Shown here piece by piece: positions 20,337 to 32,609 of a stretch of 64,000 nucleotides of DNA; the first letter of the stretch is position 1, and every line of letters begins with the position of its first letter. Source of the stretch: Endocalyx cinctus (taxonomy: Eukaryota > Ascomycota > Sordariomycetes > Amphisphaeriales > Apiosporaceae); contig BCKC01000001.1 in the NCBI GenBank assembly GCA_001600455.1, positions 6,703,418-6,767,417 of the forward strand, written 5' to 3'. The position numbers were made by a program, and so were the translations under genes. The notes below the pieces were generated by a model. It saw only the letters and a program-made list of their open reading frames with translations. It ran no database searches and was not told the DNA's origin.

Positions 20337-21480
20337 AGACGCTTGTTAAAAGGTATTGTATGCTGAATAATTAGATGGCGCCAGTTTTGTATATATTTTG
20401 GTATTTGAAGTCCACAGTGACTTAATTTACTTAGTTAGTGATAGTTTACTTACTTATAATAGTATACCTAGGTACTTACGCATAGTATACTTACCTGCCT
20501 AGGTAGCTGCCTACTTAAGCTGCCTAGGTATGCTCAGTATACTTAATAATTCATAACCATATATATATATATACATATACTCCGTACTCTCAACGAATTA
20601 AAACGGTGATAAAGAAAAGGAAAGACCCTTGTGAGATAATAATAACCTTCAAAGAACTTTCTATTAACCCAAATTTTGGAAAACAATGACGTTATCTTTG
20701 CTTATGCGTCGGACATGACAGCTTGGAAGGGTTCCAATGTTCCGAAAGGGACCACCTTTATGGAGTAAAGTTACCTATTAGGGCTACGAGTGATAAGATA
20801 AGATAAATGAAGGGAGTTCCTTAAGCCTTAAGTCTTAAGGTCCGAAAGTCCAGTAATCAGGGCTCCAGGGCTACATACTTAAGTACTTAAGTACCTAGGT
20901 ATATACCGTACTACCTTATTAGATAACGCCAATACCCAATAGCACATTCCCATCCTCTCATATCGCCGCATCATATCCTACTCTCGTGACCGAACCTCTC
21001 TTTTTCTTTTTATATTCACTTTCAAATCAAATCAAATTCGGGTCATTTCGACTCAAATTATAATGTCAAAAAAATATTATATTCTCAAATTATATCTGAA
21101 GAATTAATCTGTTATAGGTATGTTTATAAAGAACATTAACCCTACAAATAGGCCAAGCATTTTACCCATGTTATCGTTCGTATCTTAATCAACATCATGT
21201 CTTGAACCCCTCAACCCTAGATGAGACAGTTTAGAACTTCCATGATTCACATGCACTTCATACCATATTTGATCATGTCATATTAGTAGAACATAAATAA
21301 TACTAACCAACTCACTTTTTCTTTCCATAGAATTTTCTTCGCCGTTACCATTTGTTTATTTAATTTTTTTTTTAGTATTATCCAACTGACTCGGAACGGG
21401 AATAAATCAGCTTGTCCTACCGATCATCCCTCGCACAACGAACGAGATCTCTCAAACAAAACCATCCTATGTAGTATAAT
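20337..21480. other. intergenic rich in CTAGGTA/TTAAGTACTTAA palindromes
   Basis: No gene seen. From 20463 to 20531 there are several CCTAGGTA motifs alternating with agtatacttA blocks, and at 20876-20905 nested palindromes of the form acttaagtacttaagtacctaggta. The right end (from 21300) is the promoter of the FYVE/RING gene. Confidence 0.5.
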
Positions 21481-23346
21481 ATGTCTTCTACTGGTGATGG
21501 AGGCAACTTGTCTCGTGAAACTCGAGAGGATGATATTTATAATTTAAGCGACACCGAATCAGGTAGCTCTTACATCGGAAGCGCCGCTCCTGACACTCCT
21601 TCCTGTCCCTACCAAACTTCCCAATATAATGGTCAAGAATGTTCGCGCTATTCCGATTGTCCGTCGCATATATTCCTCCGAGATTCCTCGGCACGCGAAA
21701 GCCCCGATGACGAGATAGAAGAATCCGCCGAAAATGAACAAAACATCGAACAGGAATCAAGGGCGGAGGAGTCAAATGCGAGCGGTCTGGAACAACATAC
21801 AAATGCAGATGATTCACATCTAGATGCATCCGTTCCGAGTGGGGGAGATGCTGGACGAGAGATATCCCCACCGGATGCAGATCCCGAAAGATCTAGCACC
21901 GGGGCTGATATATCAGATGAAGCTTTGACAGAGACTACAGAAGCTTTGCCTGAACAAAGCGCCGAGGATGATTCTCGGTCCCAAATGAACCTGCCGGCCG
22001 AGCCGCAATCTGCTCCTACGCTACCAGGGGGGCTATTAGCCTCGTCAACTCCGCCTGCCTCGCGACCACCCACGAGAGGTTTGAATCCGATAGCAGCGCC
22101 GTTCGTTCCTCCCGTTTCGAGCTCGACTACCAGAGAACTCCCTATGCCAAGATGGCAGCCAGATGCCGAGGTGACGCTATGTCCGATATGCGGTCGACAA
22201 TTTAGTATATTTGTTAGGAAACACCACTGTCGGTATGTATGATTATTATTATTCTACTTTGTCGTTTTTAAGAGATATGTGTGCTAAAGTGTTACTAGTA
22301 AGTGCGGCAGGGTTGTATGTAATCAATGCTCACCACACCGCATCACCATACCTCACCAATTTATTGTGCGCCCGCCGGGAGAAATAAATCCACTGAGCGC
22401 ATTCGGGATCCCGGGAGAGGAACGCGGTATCATCGATTTTAGTGCTTTAGGTGGCGGGGAGCGCGTACGACTTTGCAACCCGTGTGTGCCGGATCCAAAC
22501 ACGACACCACCTCAGATAATGCATCCCCCAAATCCGACTCATTATCGGTCCCCAAGTGATTCCAGTATTACACTCCCCACCTCAGATCTCAGACATTCTA
22601 GCTACTTCCCATCGTACCCATCGAATCCCGATCCTTATAGATCGAGAAGTTCTACAACGACCGTGAGTTTACCACTTATCTCCGGCAGATTACGAGTACT
22701 AATTCCAGAGTAGAACTACCGATACCATGACTCTCATAGGGCCTACCATTCAACTCAAAGTCGCATCCTCTCGGGCACTCCACCAACTTATTATCCGTCG
22801 TACCAAGTCCTTGCGCACCAGCGCTTTACCTCCAGGTTCGGCCCCAACTCTGCCGTAGCCGGTCCCTCGAGCTCGGGCACGGGCTTCGGCGCTGGACCAA
22901 ACCGGGTGGTCACTAATAGGCCGTTACCTCCGGCCCCGCCTCCGCCTCCGGCCCAAATTCCGGAAGAAGACGAGTGTCCGATCTGCCATAGGGAGCTTCC
23001 GTCCCGAGAACGACCGAACTTTGAATCTCTTCGCGAATCCCATATCACCGCCTGTATCGCGTCTCACAGCGCCGGACTCTCGGGCAGCAGTGACATGAAC
23101 GACGGGCTGGGGACTATGGGTCCGGCTCACGCTACACGCCGTACCGGAATGTTTCCTTACTTAGCGACGGAGAAGGACTGCGTCGACTCAGCGGAATGTA
23201 CTATTTGCCTCGAAGAATTTGAGGTTGGCGAGCCCATGGCCCGATTAGAGTGTCTGTGTCGTTTCCACCGGAAATGCATCAACGCCTGGTGGGTTGAGCA
23301 CCCGGGACGCTGTCCCGTGCATCAGCATGATGGCTTCGTCTTCTAG
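21481..23346 (+). CDS. FYVE-type zinc finger plus RING E3 ubiquitin ligase
   Basis: Exons 21481-22232, 22299-22662 and 22714-23346, phases consistent, 582 residues. Residues 1-230 are acidic, Ser-rich and likely disordered. A FYVE-like finger starts at about 233: LCPICGRQF, VRKHHCRKCGRVVCNQC. Its R/K-HHCR block is the phosphatidylinositol-3-phosphate contact. A Pro-rich linker follows, with a third CPIC pair near 460. The C-terminal RING (about 533-576) reads ECTICLEEF, then LECLCRFHRKCINAWW and GRCPVHQ, giving ligands C-C-C-C-H-C-C-H as in ZNRF-type RINGs rather than classical RING-H2. The architecture resembles the yeast endosomal/vacuolar ligase Pib1 but is longer. Likely role: ubiquitination at endosome or vacuole membranes. 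Reading exon 3 from an internal start would lose the linkage to FYVE. Confidence 0.85.
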
Positions 23347-23406
23347 AGGTCCAACGGCGTTGACTTTTCGGAAGGGAATTGGGGAGGGCATCGCGTGGTC
23401 ATGTAG

Positions 23407-23526
23407 CAACGTGGCTCGGGCGTTCGCTACTGTGAAGTAGATGGCCGTGTCTTTTGGATAAGTGAAGACGGCAATGTCATATACGAACGCGAGGGGGATG
23501 ATGACAGCGACCAGGAAGACGACTAG
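23407..23526 (+). other. possible unassigned coding exon downstream of FYVE/RING gene
   Basis: Following a TAG at 23404, 39 sense codons run to TAG at 23524. The frame reads VRYCEVDGRVFWISEDGNV then a strongly acidic end (DDDSDQEDD). Codon choice and residue pattern look coding, and the acidic run continues past the stop as GAC repeats. There is no ATG and no clear donor upstream within the 60 bases after the RING stop. It could be an alternative 3' exon, a relic, or chance. Confidence 0.25.
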
Positions 23527-24814
23527 GAAGAAGACGACGACGACGACGACGACTCTTGTGCTTCCTAGGTATGAATGATCCCTCGATAAATTTTGCTTTT
23601 CTATTTATAAATACCTTTCACTCGACTACCCTATTTTTCTCTTTCTCTTTCTGTTTTATCTCCTGGAAGTTGATGATATACATGTTTTTTTACTCGAATT
23701 CTGTTTCTCTCCATTACATATCCTCGATCCTCGGACGTGTGCCGACAGGGCATCCCCGTTGTGGCGTTAGGAGCTTGGCTATGGATAAAGCGTTTATACT
23801 TTGCCGAATAAGGGGGAGGTTTCTTGTTTGCATTATCTTTATGTCACTTCAGCGGTTGACATCTTTCCCACTTGATTTTAACATCATCATCGTCTTGATC
23901 ATCATCATTTTAAATCATGACCCATCCAAGGCGTTTAGGCTTTTTGTTGTTCAATTTTGTCTGGCTGGATATACTCCGTATACACACGCACTTTTGCTTT
24001 CTTTTAATAAAAAAAAAAAAAAACTCCTTATTTCTTGTCCATTTTCCCTCTCCTGGTTGTTGAGCAGACGACCCTTAGTTGCATCATTACATCCGGGTTT
24101 TCAAAATGTCAAAGGGGTTTACCGTGAATGATTGATGACTGGCTCATATGACAAATTTGGAATGGGAGGGGAAAGTAAAAGGAGAGAAAAAGTAAAAAGA
24201 AAAGAAAGGGAAAGATACGTACATAGACAGGCTAAGTGCAGACTTCCTAGACCATGACACCCAGGCGCTTTCTCACTCAAAGTTGTTTGATAAATAAAGA
24301 GTAATTAACCGAATTTTAGCGTTTAGAATCAATCATTTTAGATGAAATATGAATGATAAGTATCGTGATTATGTGAATCGGAAGAGAACCTTCTGAGTAA
24401 ACTTATCATCTCATGTATGTATACCTCTTAACTATGACCGGTGGTAATTATTCGGGTCTGCTATCATATCATGAATGCGAATGAGAGGTTGAGATAGAGA
24501 ATATCACGATACACCTAAGAAACTAGATCCGCCGTCTTGCCTGTGTAGTTAGTTAGGTAGCTAACGAGCTATCATAGCTACCCCATCTCCTACATTTCGC
24601 GTGCCCTGGACATCCATCTACCCCGAAGATTACTTACTTACATCTCCTTGCGTGCTCGGATAAGGTCTTTGTTTCATTCTCTCTTACCCTAATACGGCGA
24701 GATGATGATATGCTGGGCGAAACCGTGTATCTCAAATAGTAACCTAATTCAATCTGCGGTGTACCCCCAATTGTTTTAGTGCATTTTGTTATACATTTCA
24801 CTGGTTGTTCGTTA

Positions 24815-25820
24815 TTTCACTGCATTTTTAACTCCTGCGAAGGGGTTTTCTGGTATACTTAATAACCTTCCTTCATAAGTATACAGCCTTTAAACTGATT
24901 CCGAGTAAAGATCATACTTCTTCCTTTTACTGCATTTTTAGCTCCTGCGAAGGAGTTGCTCTTTTTCTTCCTTTTTTTTTTTTTTCGCTCGTAATCTCTT
25001 CATATGGAATACTGAGCGTTCTGTTGAGGGGGGAAAACGTATACGTGGCTATTGAGCTTCACTGCATTTTTAGCCCCTGGGAAGGACTTGGATTGCCTAT
25101 TTTTCATAGCTTCTACATACAAACATTAGTATTGCCCCATGAATTCATGATTTAAACAGAGCTCGCTTAGTGCTAACTAGATAGACCAAAGTAATCAAGT
25201 CGCCTTTTCTTTTTCCTGGTTCGGGGTGTTTTCGGCGTGCGTCTTATGCAGTTCTCTTCTAACCAATTTGGAGCCTTCTAGGGGAGTTTTATATCCGCAA
25301 TCAATCTTCTATGCGTGAGAAACAGTAGATAAAAGTGCAGGGACATATAATCGAAGTTCACTGCTTAATCAGTCCCCTCGGAGGGTGAAGTGAACCCCCC
25401 CTTTTTACATATAGCTACATCCTAACCCTCGTGGAATGCTGATCCCTTCCATCATCCGTTATCCATACGTACGCGTATATCGGATACTCTGCTTATTGAC
25501 TACAGATGACCTACGAATCGATACGGAGAGCATCTACTACGAACTTAGCAGTCTGGGAGGATTTCTCCACAGCGTGCTCTGTAGAACGTACCTATTCTTG
25601 CATATGAGACTAAAGCTACTAGCCAACGTATCTAAGATACATCTTGCAGTTTGACTGCTGAAGAATATGATATGCATCCAACCAAATGAGGTTTATAACT
25701 GATTCCACTTCATTTTCGGTGTTCTCGAAGGCTTCAATTTCACCGCCGTCCAATAGCAGGACTTGTTGTGAACGAGTTCAGACTTTCACTGCTTTTTTAG
25801 TGCCCTCCGAGAGCTTGCTA
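24815..25820 (+). repeat. cluster of five short direct repeats with hairpin cores
   Basis: Five copies lie in the same orientation, starting near 24816, 24926, 25059, 25357 and 25785. The shared frame is TTCACTGC, then a T-rich block ending TTTTTAGC, then a short hairpin: CTCCT-GCGA-AGGAG in the second copy, CTCCT-GCGA-AGGGG in the first, CCCCT-GGGA-AGGAC in the third, CCCTCGGAGGG in the fourth and CCCTCCGAGAG in the fifth. The first two hairpins carry a GNRA-type loop and differ by changes that keep pairing if G-U pairs are allowed on the plus-strand RNA. The fourth also has TTCACT matched by AGTGAA further out. Degenerate relatives may lie at 25265-25290 and 25703-25735. Not part of any open frame. 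Confidence 0.6.
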
Positions 25821-25868
25821 TCGACCCATATCAATCCTATTATCAATTCTTGCTCTACCTACTTTTGT

Positions 25869-25890
25869 AAAAAAAAAAAAAAAAAAAAAC
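25869..25890. repeat. A22 homopolymer
   Basis: Uninterrupted run of 22 A, about 50 bases after the last hairpin repeat copy. Confidence 0.9.
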
Positions 25891-27503
25891 CACGCATATA
25901 TCACGCGGCATTTGGTATATGTGCATTTGACCTACCTAGCATTATCTCCACGAGTGGGGAGAAAGTCATATACTCCTCCCCTGTATAGCTTCAAAATTAT
26001 GCATGATTATTTTAAAATACCTTAATGGGGACCAACGTTACTCTACTCTTACTTTAACTTGATAAGTAAAGATGCATATATATATATATATATTTTTTTT
26101 TCATGTGAAGATGAAAATCGGTACGACAAACAATCATGCATACATGTTCCCTCCCCCCGCCTTCTCCCCTTCGATACGTATCTAGATCCCAAACCCCAGA
26201 GCTTGCCGCCATAACGATATGCGAGAGGGGTAAAAAAAAAAAAAAAACAGGCCTGTGTGCTCGAGAACCGACATTGGGAGTTTGGAGAGAAGTAATGATG
26301 CATGCTGCGTTGGGCAGAGAGAAAAAAAATATTTGAGCATATCGCCTTCCGAATTACTTTTGGGCGGACGGCAAGGGGAAAGACGGACGTGAAATACTCC
26401 CCATACGTAATCCAGCTTTCAATCCTTTGATGCTTCCGGTTGAAACGTTATTACTCAAAAGGGATTGAGCCACAAGACAAGGAATAAATTCCTTCGTTGC
26501 AGAAAAATCAAGATTTAATCACTCACAGTTCTGTCTTCCCTAATAGGACGGAATGGACTGACTGCCCAGATAGCTTGACGTGATATTACAAAGCTACTCT
26601 TTTCGTGATGTATAGAATATATTCGAAACCCTTAAAGCAGGATGAGTTGTCCGCCATCCGTGAACGGGCGCATGGTCCGGCGGTGTCGTCAAATTAAGTA
26701 AAGCGAGATAACAAAAAACTTGTTCACGATACTATTTTTTTTCTTCTTTTCTTTTCAATTCGGTGTAGCTCGTCCGACGGGTAGAATAAGAAAGGCACAT
26801 GTTACTCTTTTCAAACATTCAAGATCAAAGCGAGCTGAAAAAACCAAGGACATACGGTGTATGTTGAGTATTGGCAGTCGCCGATTTCAGCCGCAGGGGC
26901 ATTTTGGAGCTTCTTATTACCATTATTTTAACGTTTGCCTCTTGGTGAAATGGAATTTTCAGGGTCCTCTGGACCACTGGCCAAAATAAGCATACTTACG
27001 CGGGCCCTGGCGCACGGACATATGGGGTAGATTGGTTAGCCAGCATTTTGACGAGTGCATCGACGTCTTCCCCAAATAAGAAAAAAGGTCATGGGTAAAA
27101 TCAAGTTATGAGGTATCTACTAGCAGTTGAATACGATGTCGTTTTGACAGATGGCGGAGCGGCGGAGCGGAATACCAGGGCACGACTACCTAGGTGCCTA
27201 CCCTGAAGAAAAAAAAAAAAAAAAAAAGTCACCACCTCCCTCGGGAGGAAAATGTTCCCTGACAAATTGAAGAGGGGCGTATTACTCTTTTCTACTATAT
27301 ACTACTAAATGAAAAGAAGAAAAGGCCTGTTTTTTTTTTGGGTTTGCTTCTGTTTCTGCTTACTTCCATACCTCTTAGTATTTCTTAGTCGACCCTGCAT
27401 AATTGATGGCCCACTCCTTTTCACACAGAAATCAGGTTTTTTTCCCCTTCAATTTCGAATAAACTCTGACCTGCGAATGACATTGGCGAGCGGAGCCTAG
27501 AAG

Positions 27504-28005
27504 ACTTCATCTTCTCCGCTCACGTCTGCGATGTAAGGTGCGAGAAAGTCCAACGTGACCATCACCATTGGATAAGCCGCGATGGCGCACTCGCCGATCA
27601 TCCCAGGAAGGGAAAAGGAAAATCAATTCTTCGTTTCACCACGCAAAAGCAGCGGTCGTCCGCGTCCGATGACATGGCTAGCCATGTGTAGACAACGAAA
27701 TTGATAGGGTCCACAAACATATCAATAAAGGTAACGAACAAACCTCTGTATCTGAAGATTCTGGATACTTCTCGCCCGTGTCGGTATAGGCTTCTAATAA
27801 TGAGTGGTTGGTGATGCCTCGGTTGGAAGAAGAAAAATTGAAGCGTAGAAACGTTCCTTCTTCGACGCTCGCGAGGACTTAGAATCTCGGCCGTGCCGTC
27901 GGATACAGGGTATATGACAAGATTCATATCATGTTGTTGCGAAGGCGCATCCGCACATCCGCAATTTGTTATCCAACTAGTGATGTGAATGTATAACTTG
28001 GGCAA
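27504..28005 (-). other. weak coding-like stretch, unassigned
   Basis: On the minus strand a frame of about 135 codons ends near 27598 and includes IDMFVDPINFVVYTWLAMSS. Beyond its stop an adjacent frame continues as MIGECAIAAYPMVMVTLDFL and ends with TAG near 27504. The switch of frame could mark a decayed exon or an intron I cannot place. There is no match to a family I know and no clear promoter. It may be chance; recorded because the gene-free region has little else. Confidence 0.15.
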
Positions 28006-31000
28006 CGCTCAAGAACAAACCTGGGTCGGACGTGAACACTCAATAGAGTAGCTCTTGAGCGATGGCAAGATGCAACGGTAATACCTTTGGCCGCTATTAA
28101 TGCCATTTTACCTGAAGATAAGAATAGGCCTCGCAGATGGAGGCAGAGGAGACGAAAATCTCCACCTACTTGGATATGACAATATCAGCGAAGGCTCACA
28201 GAACGTGGCACTTCTAGGTATCCTATCCCATTTACCGGTCTGCTTTGTTGTGACCTCGTAACTCCGACTTAACTAACTCTTTCTTGTCCAAATAGCACAC
28301 AGGCAGATTGATTGTGCGACAAGATAGTAAGATAACCCCTCAAAATACAGAGGGCATAACGCCGCGACTTATTTCTCAAGCGAACGCCGATCTTATACTC
28401 TGTACAAAGGGTGAATTTTGCTGTGTATCATGATTGGCCGGATCATGTCGGAATCAGACCCTAAAGACCGACCCCAAGTCGCAAAAACTAACAGGATGTG
28501 AGAAGATCGACACTCGGGGCCACCAAATTTTGTCGGTGAAGGAATTTCATGTAGAATTCGTAGATAGCATGACCAAGCGAATGGGGCAACATAAAGTGAG
28601 AGAAAGAGAAAATAGAAGTTCGTCGAAGCCCCTCTCCCTACACGTGCTCTGCTCCCTCGACTGCGAGCGCAGTGATAACATCATGAAGACATGGATGAGG
28701 GCTGAATAATAAACAGGCATCCGTGGTTAGTTATGTAATTGCCTTTATAGATCAGTGCCTAACAAGTGGGTTCTACTTATTGGATAGTTCCCGTCAATTG
28801 GTCGCAATATGCAGTACGTAGTCCTGACAAAAAAACACTTTTACTTTTTCTTTTTCTTTCTTTTTTTTCGGGCCTTTAATAATGGGGAGTATCAAGAGAT
28901 TTAGCTGCATATACTACTATTTTCGATACCGCCAGGTTCATCAGCGTTACATTTGCAAGGCGTTAGTCAAACTCTGCGCGAGGCTCTGTGTGGTTTTAGC
29001 GGGCGGGGATAAAATTTGCGATGTCCTTGTCGGTCAATATTTTAGATGTTCATCGTCATTAACCGACTGTTTGCTCATAATCGCCCTCTACAAGGCTTTC
29101 TTTTTGAGTATTTGTCTCTCTTAAGGGTTTCAGCTTATGGTGATGTCATGTATGTGACATTGTGATACAATCTCGCGGAACACAGCAGAAAGATGACGAG
29201 CAGCATCTCTGCTTTAGGTGAGATATGACGGGGAGGGAAAAAAAGGGGGTCGAACGGGGGTTCTGATAGGGCCTCAGGTCTTATTGAGCCCGTGAGCTGA
29301 ATGGCAGTAAATTGATCGCGCCACTGTGGGGAGACCTGCGCTACAAGCCGCCCTGGCAATAATTATGGTTTCAATTAGTAATTAACTAAAAGTTATGAAT
29401 TTGTCGCATGATAGCTATGTCATAAATATGTAGTGTGGTTGCGACGACCAGATCTCAACCCGTATCGGATGCGAATCGCGTTACGGCACGACTCCAGATT
29501 TTCCCTGGCGGGCTGACCGTTGACCGTAAAGCCGCAGGAACAGGCTGATAGGTGAGCGGTATGTTTAAAAGAAAAAAAAAAAGTTTTTCATTATATCCCT
29601 ACTTACCTATAGCCACTAAAATTGGTGTGGTTGGGGGATGAGATGGGAGGTGGGCGACAGGAATGGTCAATTCAATTACTTACATACACGTACATAGTAC
29701 AGTTGTAGTGATAGAGGGGTTCCCAGCTTGTTTCAATTGCTGGAAACAAAGCAATGCTCCACGGGCGAGAAGCGCTATCAAAATATGCTGTACGTGTAAG
29801 CGTTAAAATAACGAATTCCCACTTTATTAAAAATGAGGATTTACTGGTGTACCTTCCCACGAGGGAAATGATGGGCAGGGTCTGACCATTTGTAACACGG
29901 CACAAAGTATCTATCCTCAAGATGAGTACTCTTCCTTACTTAGTGGTATGTATTCCTTCGTGGATACTTAGTATTTAGGAATTGATTAGCGGGATCATCG
30001 TCGTCTTTCGTTTATCACGATTCCTTATAGGTCACTATAGTGGTCCTAATAGAGACACGGAGAGATAGTCGGACGGTCAAAATAAAAAAGAAATACGATT
30101 TTCAACGATCTATTGATCCATACGTAGACGTATAGGGTAACGTATTGAAACTGATATAGGCCGTAGTTATTTATTATTATTATTTGGCTTTCTTTATTGC
30201 AGAGTATATACAGAGTATGAAGGTTAAGCAATGGAGATCAAAATATGATCAAAGAGGAGAAATGATTATGCGTTAAAGTCATTCCTCGTAAATAACGAGG
30301 CGAGCGAATATGTCGCACAAAGATTACGCGATCTAGGTACCTGAGTACCAACTGCAAATCGCCTAAATGACATCATCAATAGTATTTTTACTTTATACGG
30401 AGTACTGTACTTTGTCTCTTCTTACTAATCATTTGGCCCGCAGCACCTACCAAGCACAAGGTATTGGTACTTAGCTACTTACTTAAAATATTGTACACTA
30501 AGTAGGTAAGGTACGATACCGAGGTCTTGTGCTATGATAGTGCGTTGTGTAAATCTTTGTACTGTAATGACGATATCGTGTAATAAAAATACACACTGTG
30601 GATCATTAAATGAAATATTAGAAATACCTACACGTAGGTAGTTATTAAGAAAACACTAAATACTATCTATCACTTTTGGTTTTCAGATAAACTAAAACCT
30701 ACGTAGGTGATGAGTTTCGGAACGCGCTGAGAGTTGCCTATTACATGCAGATAATGTAGTATACGCTACGCACTAAAGGAAATACGCTAGAAAGAAAAGT
30801 TACAGTATGGTCAATTAGAGAGAGGGCAAAAAAAAAAAAAAATAGGGGTCCTCTCGCTACGCCGTACATTGTACCATCCCATATCAAAATTGGTGTGTAA
30901 GTGGGTTGGTTTGTGGTACTGTCAGAAATGCATTAGAATAAGAAATGGTGAAAAACCTTATCAGCCAAATTCTACTTGTCAGAGTTGCTCGCGCCGAGTG

Positions 31001-31164
31001 CCGAGTTTGCCTACCATGCCGGAGTACAGGAGCTTTCAATAACGTTGCATTGTGCTCATCATGTGTTCATCTGAGGCGAATCTTCATTTAAACATTTCAT
31101 GGAACTCGTTGACAAAAAAACCATTTTCTCCGGATGTTAAGGAAGCATATATTACGAATAGCTC

Positions 31165-31186
31165 TTTTTTTTTTTTTTTTTTTTTT
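31165..31186. repeat. T22 homopolymer
   Basis: Uninterrupted run of 22 T in the gene-free region. Confidence 0.9.
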
Positions 31187-32538
31187 AGATACAAAAAATG
31201 ATTGACTGCGAATTAGCCACTTGGTTGGTATCGCTCGCATACGTACGAATACATATCAATCATATTACACACCCTAACTAAAATGGGTGAGATTTGTACC
31301 AACTCCAAAACAAGAACCGGCCCAAAGTTGCCGTGTGTCCCTATCCCATGTCTGTCTCCATCGTGACTTTCACTGCTTTTCTCAGAATAGCATTGGGCAT
31401 CAGATGGGGTTGGCCAAGGCCGAACTAGGACCCGCGCGTCGAATCCCATCCCTCACACGTTGGACCGTAATCTCGACATGGGATAAGGAGGACCACATCT
31501 CGCAGAGTCACAGTACTTATCTAACGTCACAAGCCGTCGATCTGTGCAACTGCGCGCGAATAAAAAGTATTCCACGAAATGTACGTGTAGTCTGTAGGTA
31601 ATTTATAGGGAGATAAACTTAGTATTTTAGCTGTACGCATCCTCCGTCGCTCCCACTCGGTTGGCCTGTTATGCCCCAATAAAAAAAAAAAAAACTGCGT
31701 TGGGTTTTCGAGGCGGTCGTAGTGTAATTAACCACGTACACTACCCAGGTCCTAGAGATGTTTGAAATTATTGGTAACCAGATGGATTACGCTATTAGGA
31801 TCCCTACTCGGGACCATGTTGGAATGTGGAATAGTAATAATAAAAAATAAAAATGACAAAGGAATTAAAATAAAATACTATGTACAGAAAAAAGGGCCGG
31901 AATGAATGATGATAATCGTTTTCTTCTTTCTTCTCTTTCTCTTTCCTACTTACTAATAGCACGGCTTATAGCAGTACTGTCCATCTTATAGGTCAATTGT
32001 CATATAGTGTGCATACTTAAAGAAGTATATAATATGATACGTGGTAAGCAAGACACAATCTTCAAGCTACTTAGGTATGGGTAAAGATGGGGATGGAATA
32101 AGATCATCAGAATAATTCACATATCAGTAGAATTTTGAAACAAATTACAGACGGAGGACAACGTGCTATCTCCAATGTTAAAAGTGACTTAAACCAATCC
32201 ACTAATAATACAGCGAACGAATTATCCAATAAGATAATGAATTCAAAGGCTTTCAATTCAGCCCAGTGGGCTAAATAGTGTAGAGTAGGGTGTAGAGGTC
32301 GGAATACTCCATTCATTTACATACAAGTATACATAGTACTTTGTATGTAGTAGCAGATATACATATACAGAATACACTATGGGAGAAATAGGTAGTAAGT
32401 GGATGGATACATGTCATACAGTATATGACAAACTGTAAAGGCTGATAAGACAGTATAGTAATAATTATAATATACTGTATATTGCATACTATGACAGTTG
32501 AAATGGAAGGTCCCCTGATTTTCCATTTTTGATTTTCT

Positions 32539-32609
32539 CATTATCCATTATCCCATCGTCCATTATCCATGCCCATTATCCATACCTATCTTCCATCATC
32601 CCACCATTA
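32539..32609. repeat. degenerate CATTATCC tandem repeat
   Basis: Repeated units of the form cattatcc(at/ca), with about 8-13 base spacing and some drift to catcatcc. Confidence 0.6.

Noticed and set aside
32539..32609. CRISPR-like spacing of cattatcc units
   Set aside because: Units are 8-13 bases and drift; this is a simple degenerate tandem repeat in a eukaryotic genome.
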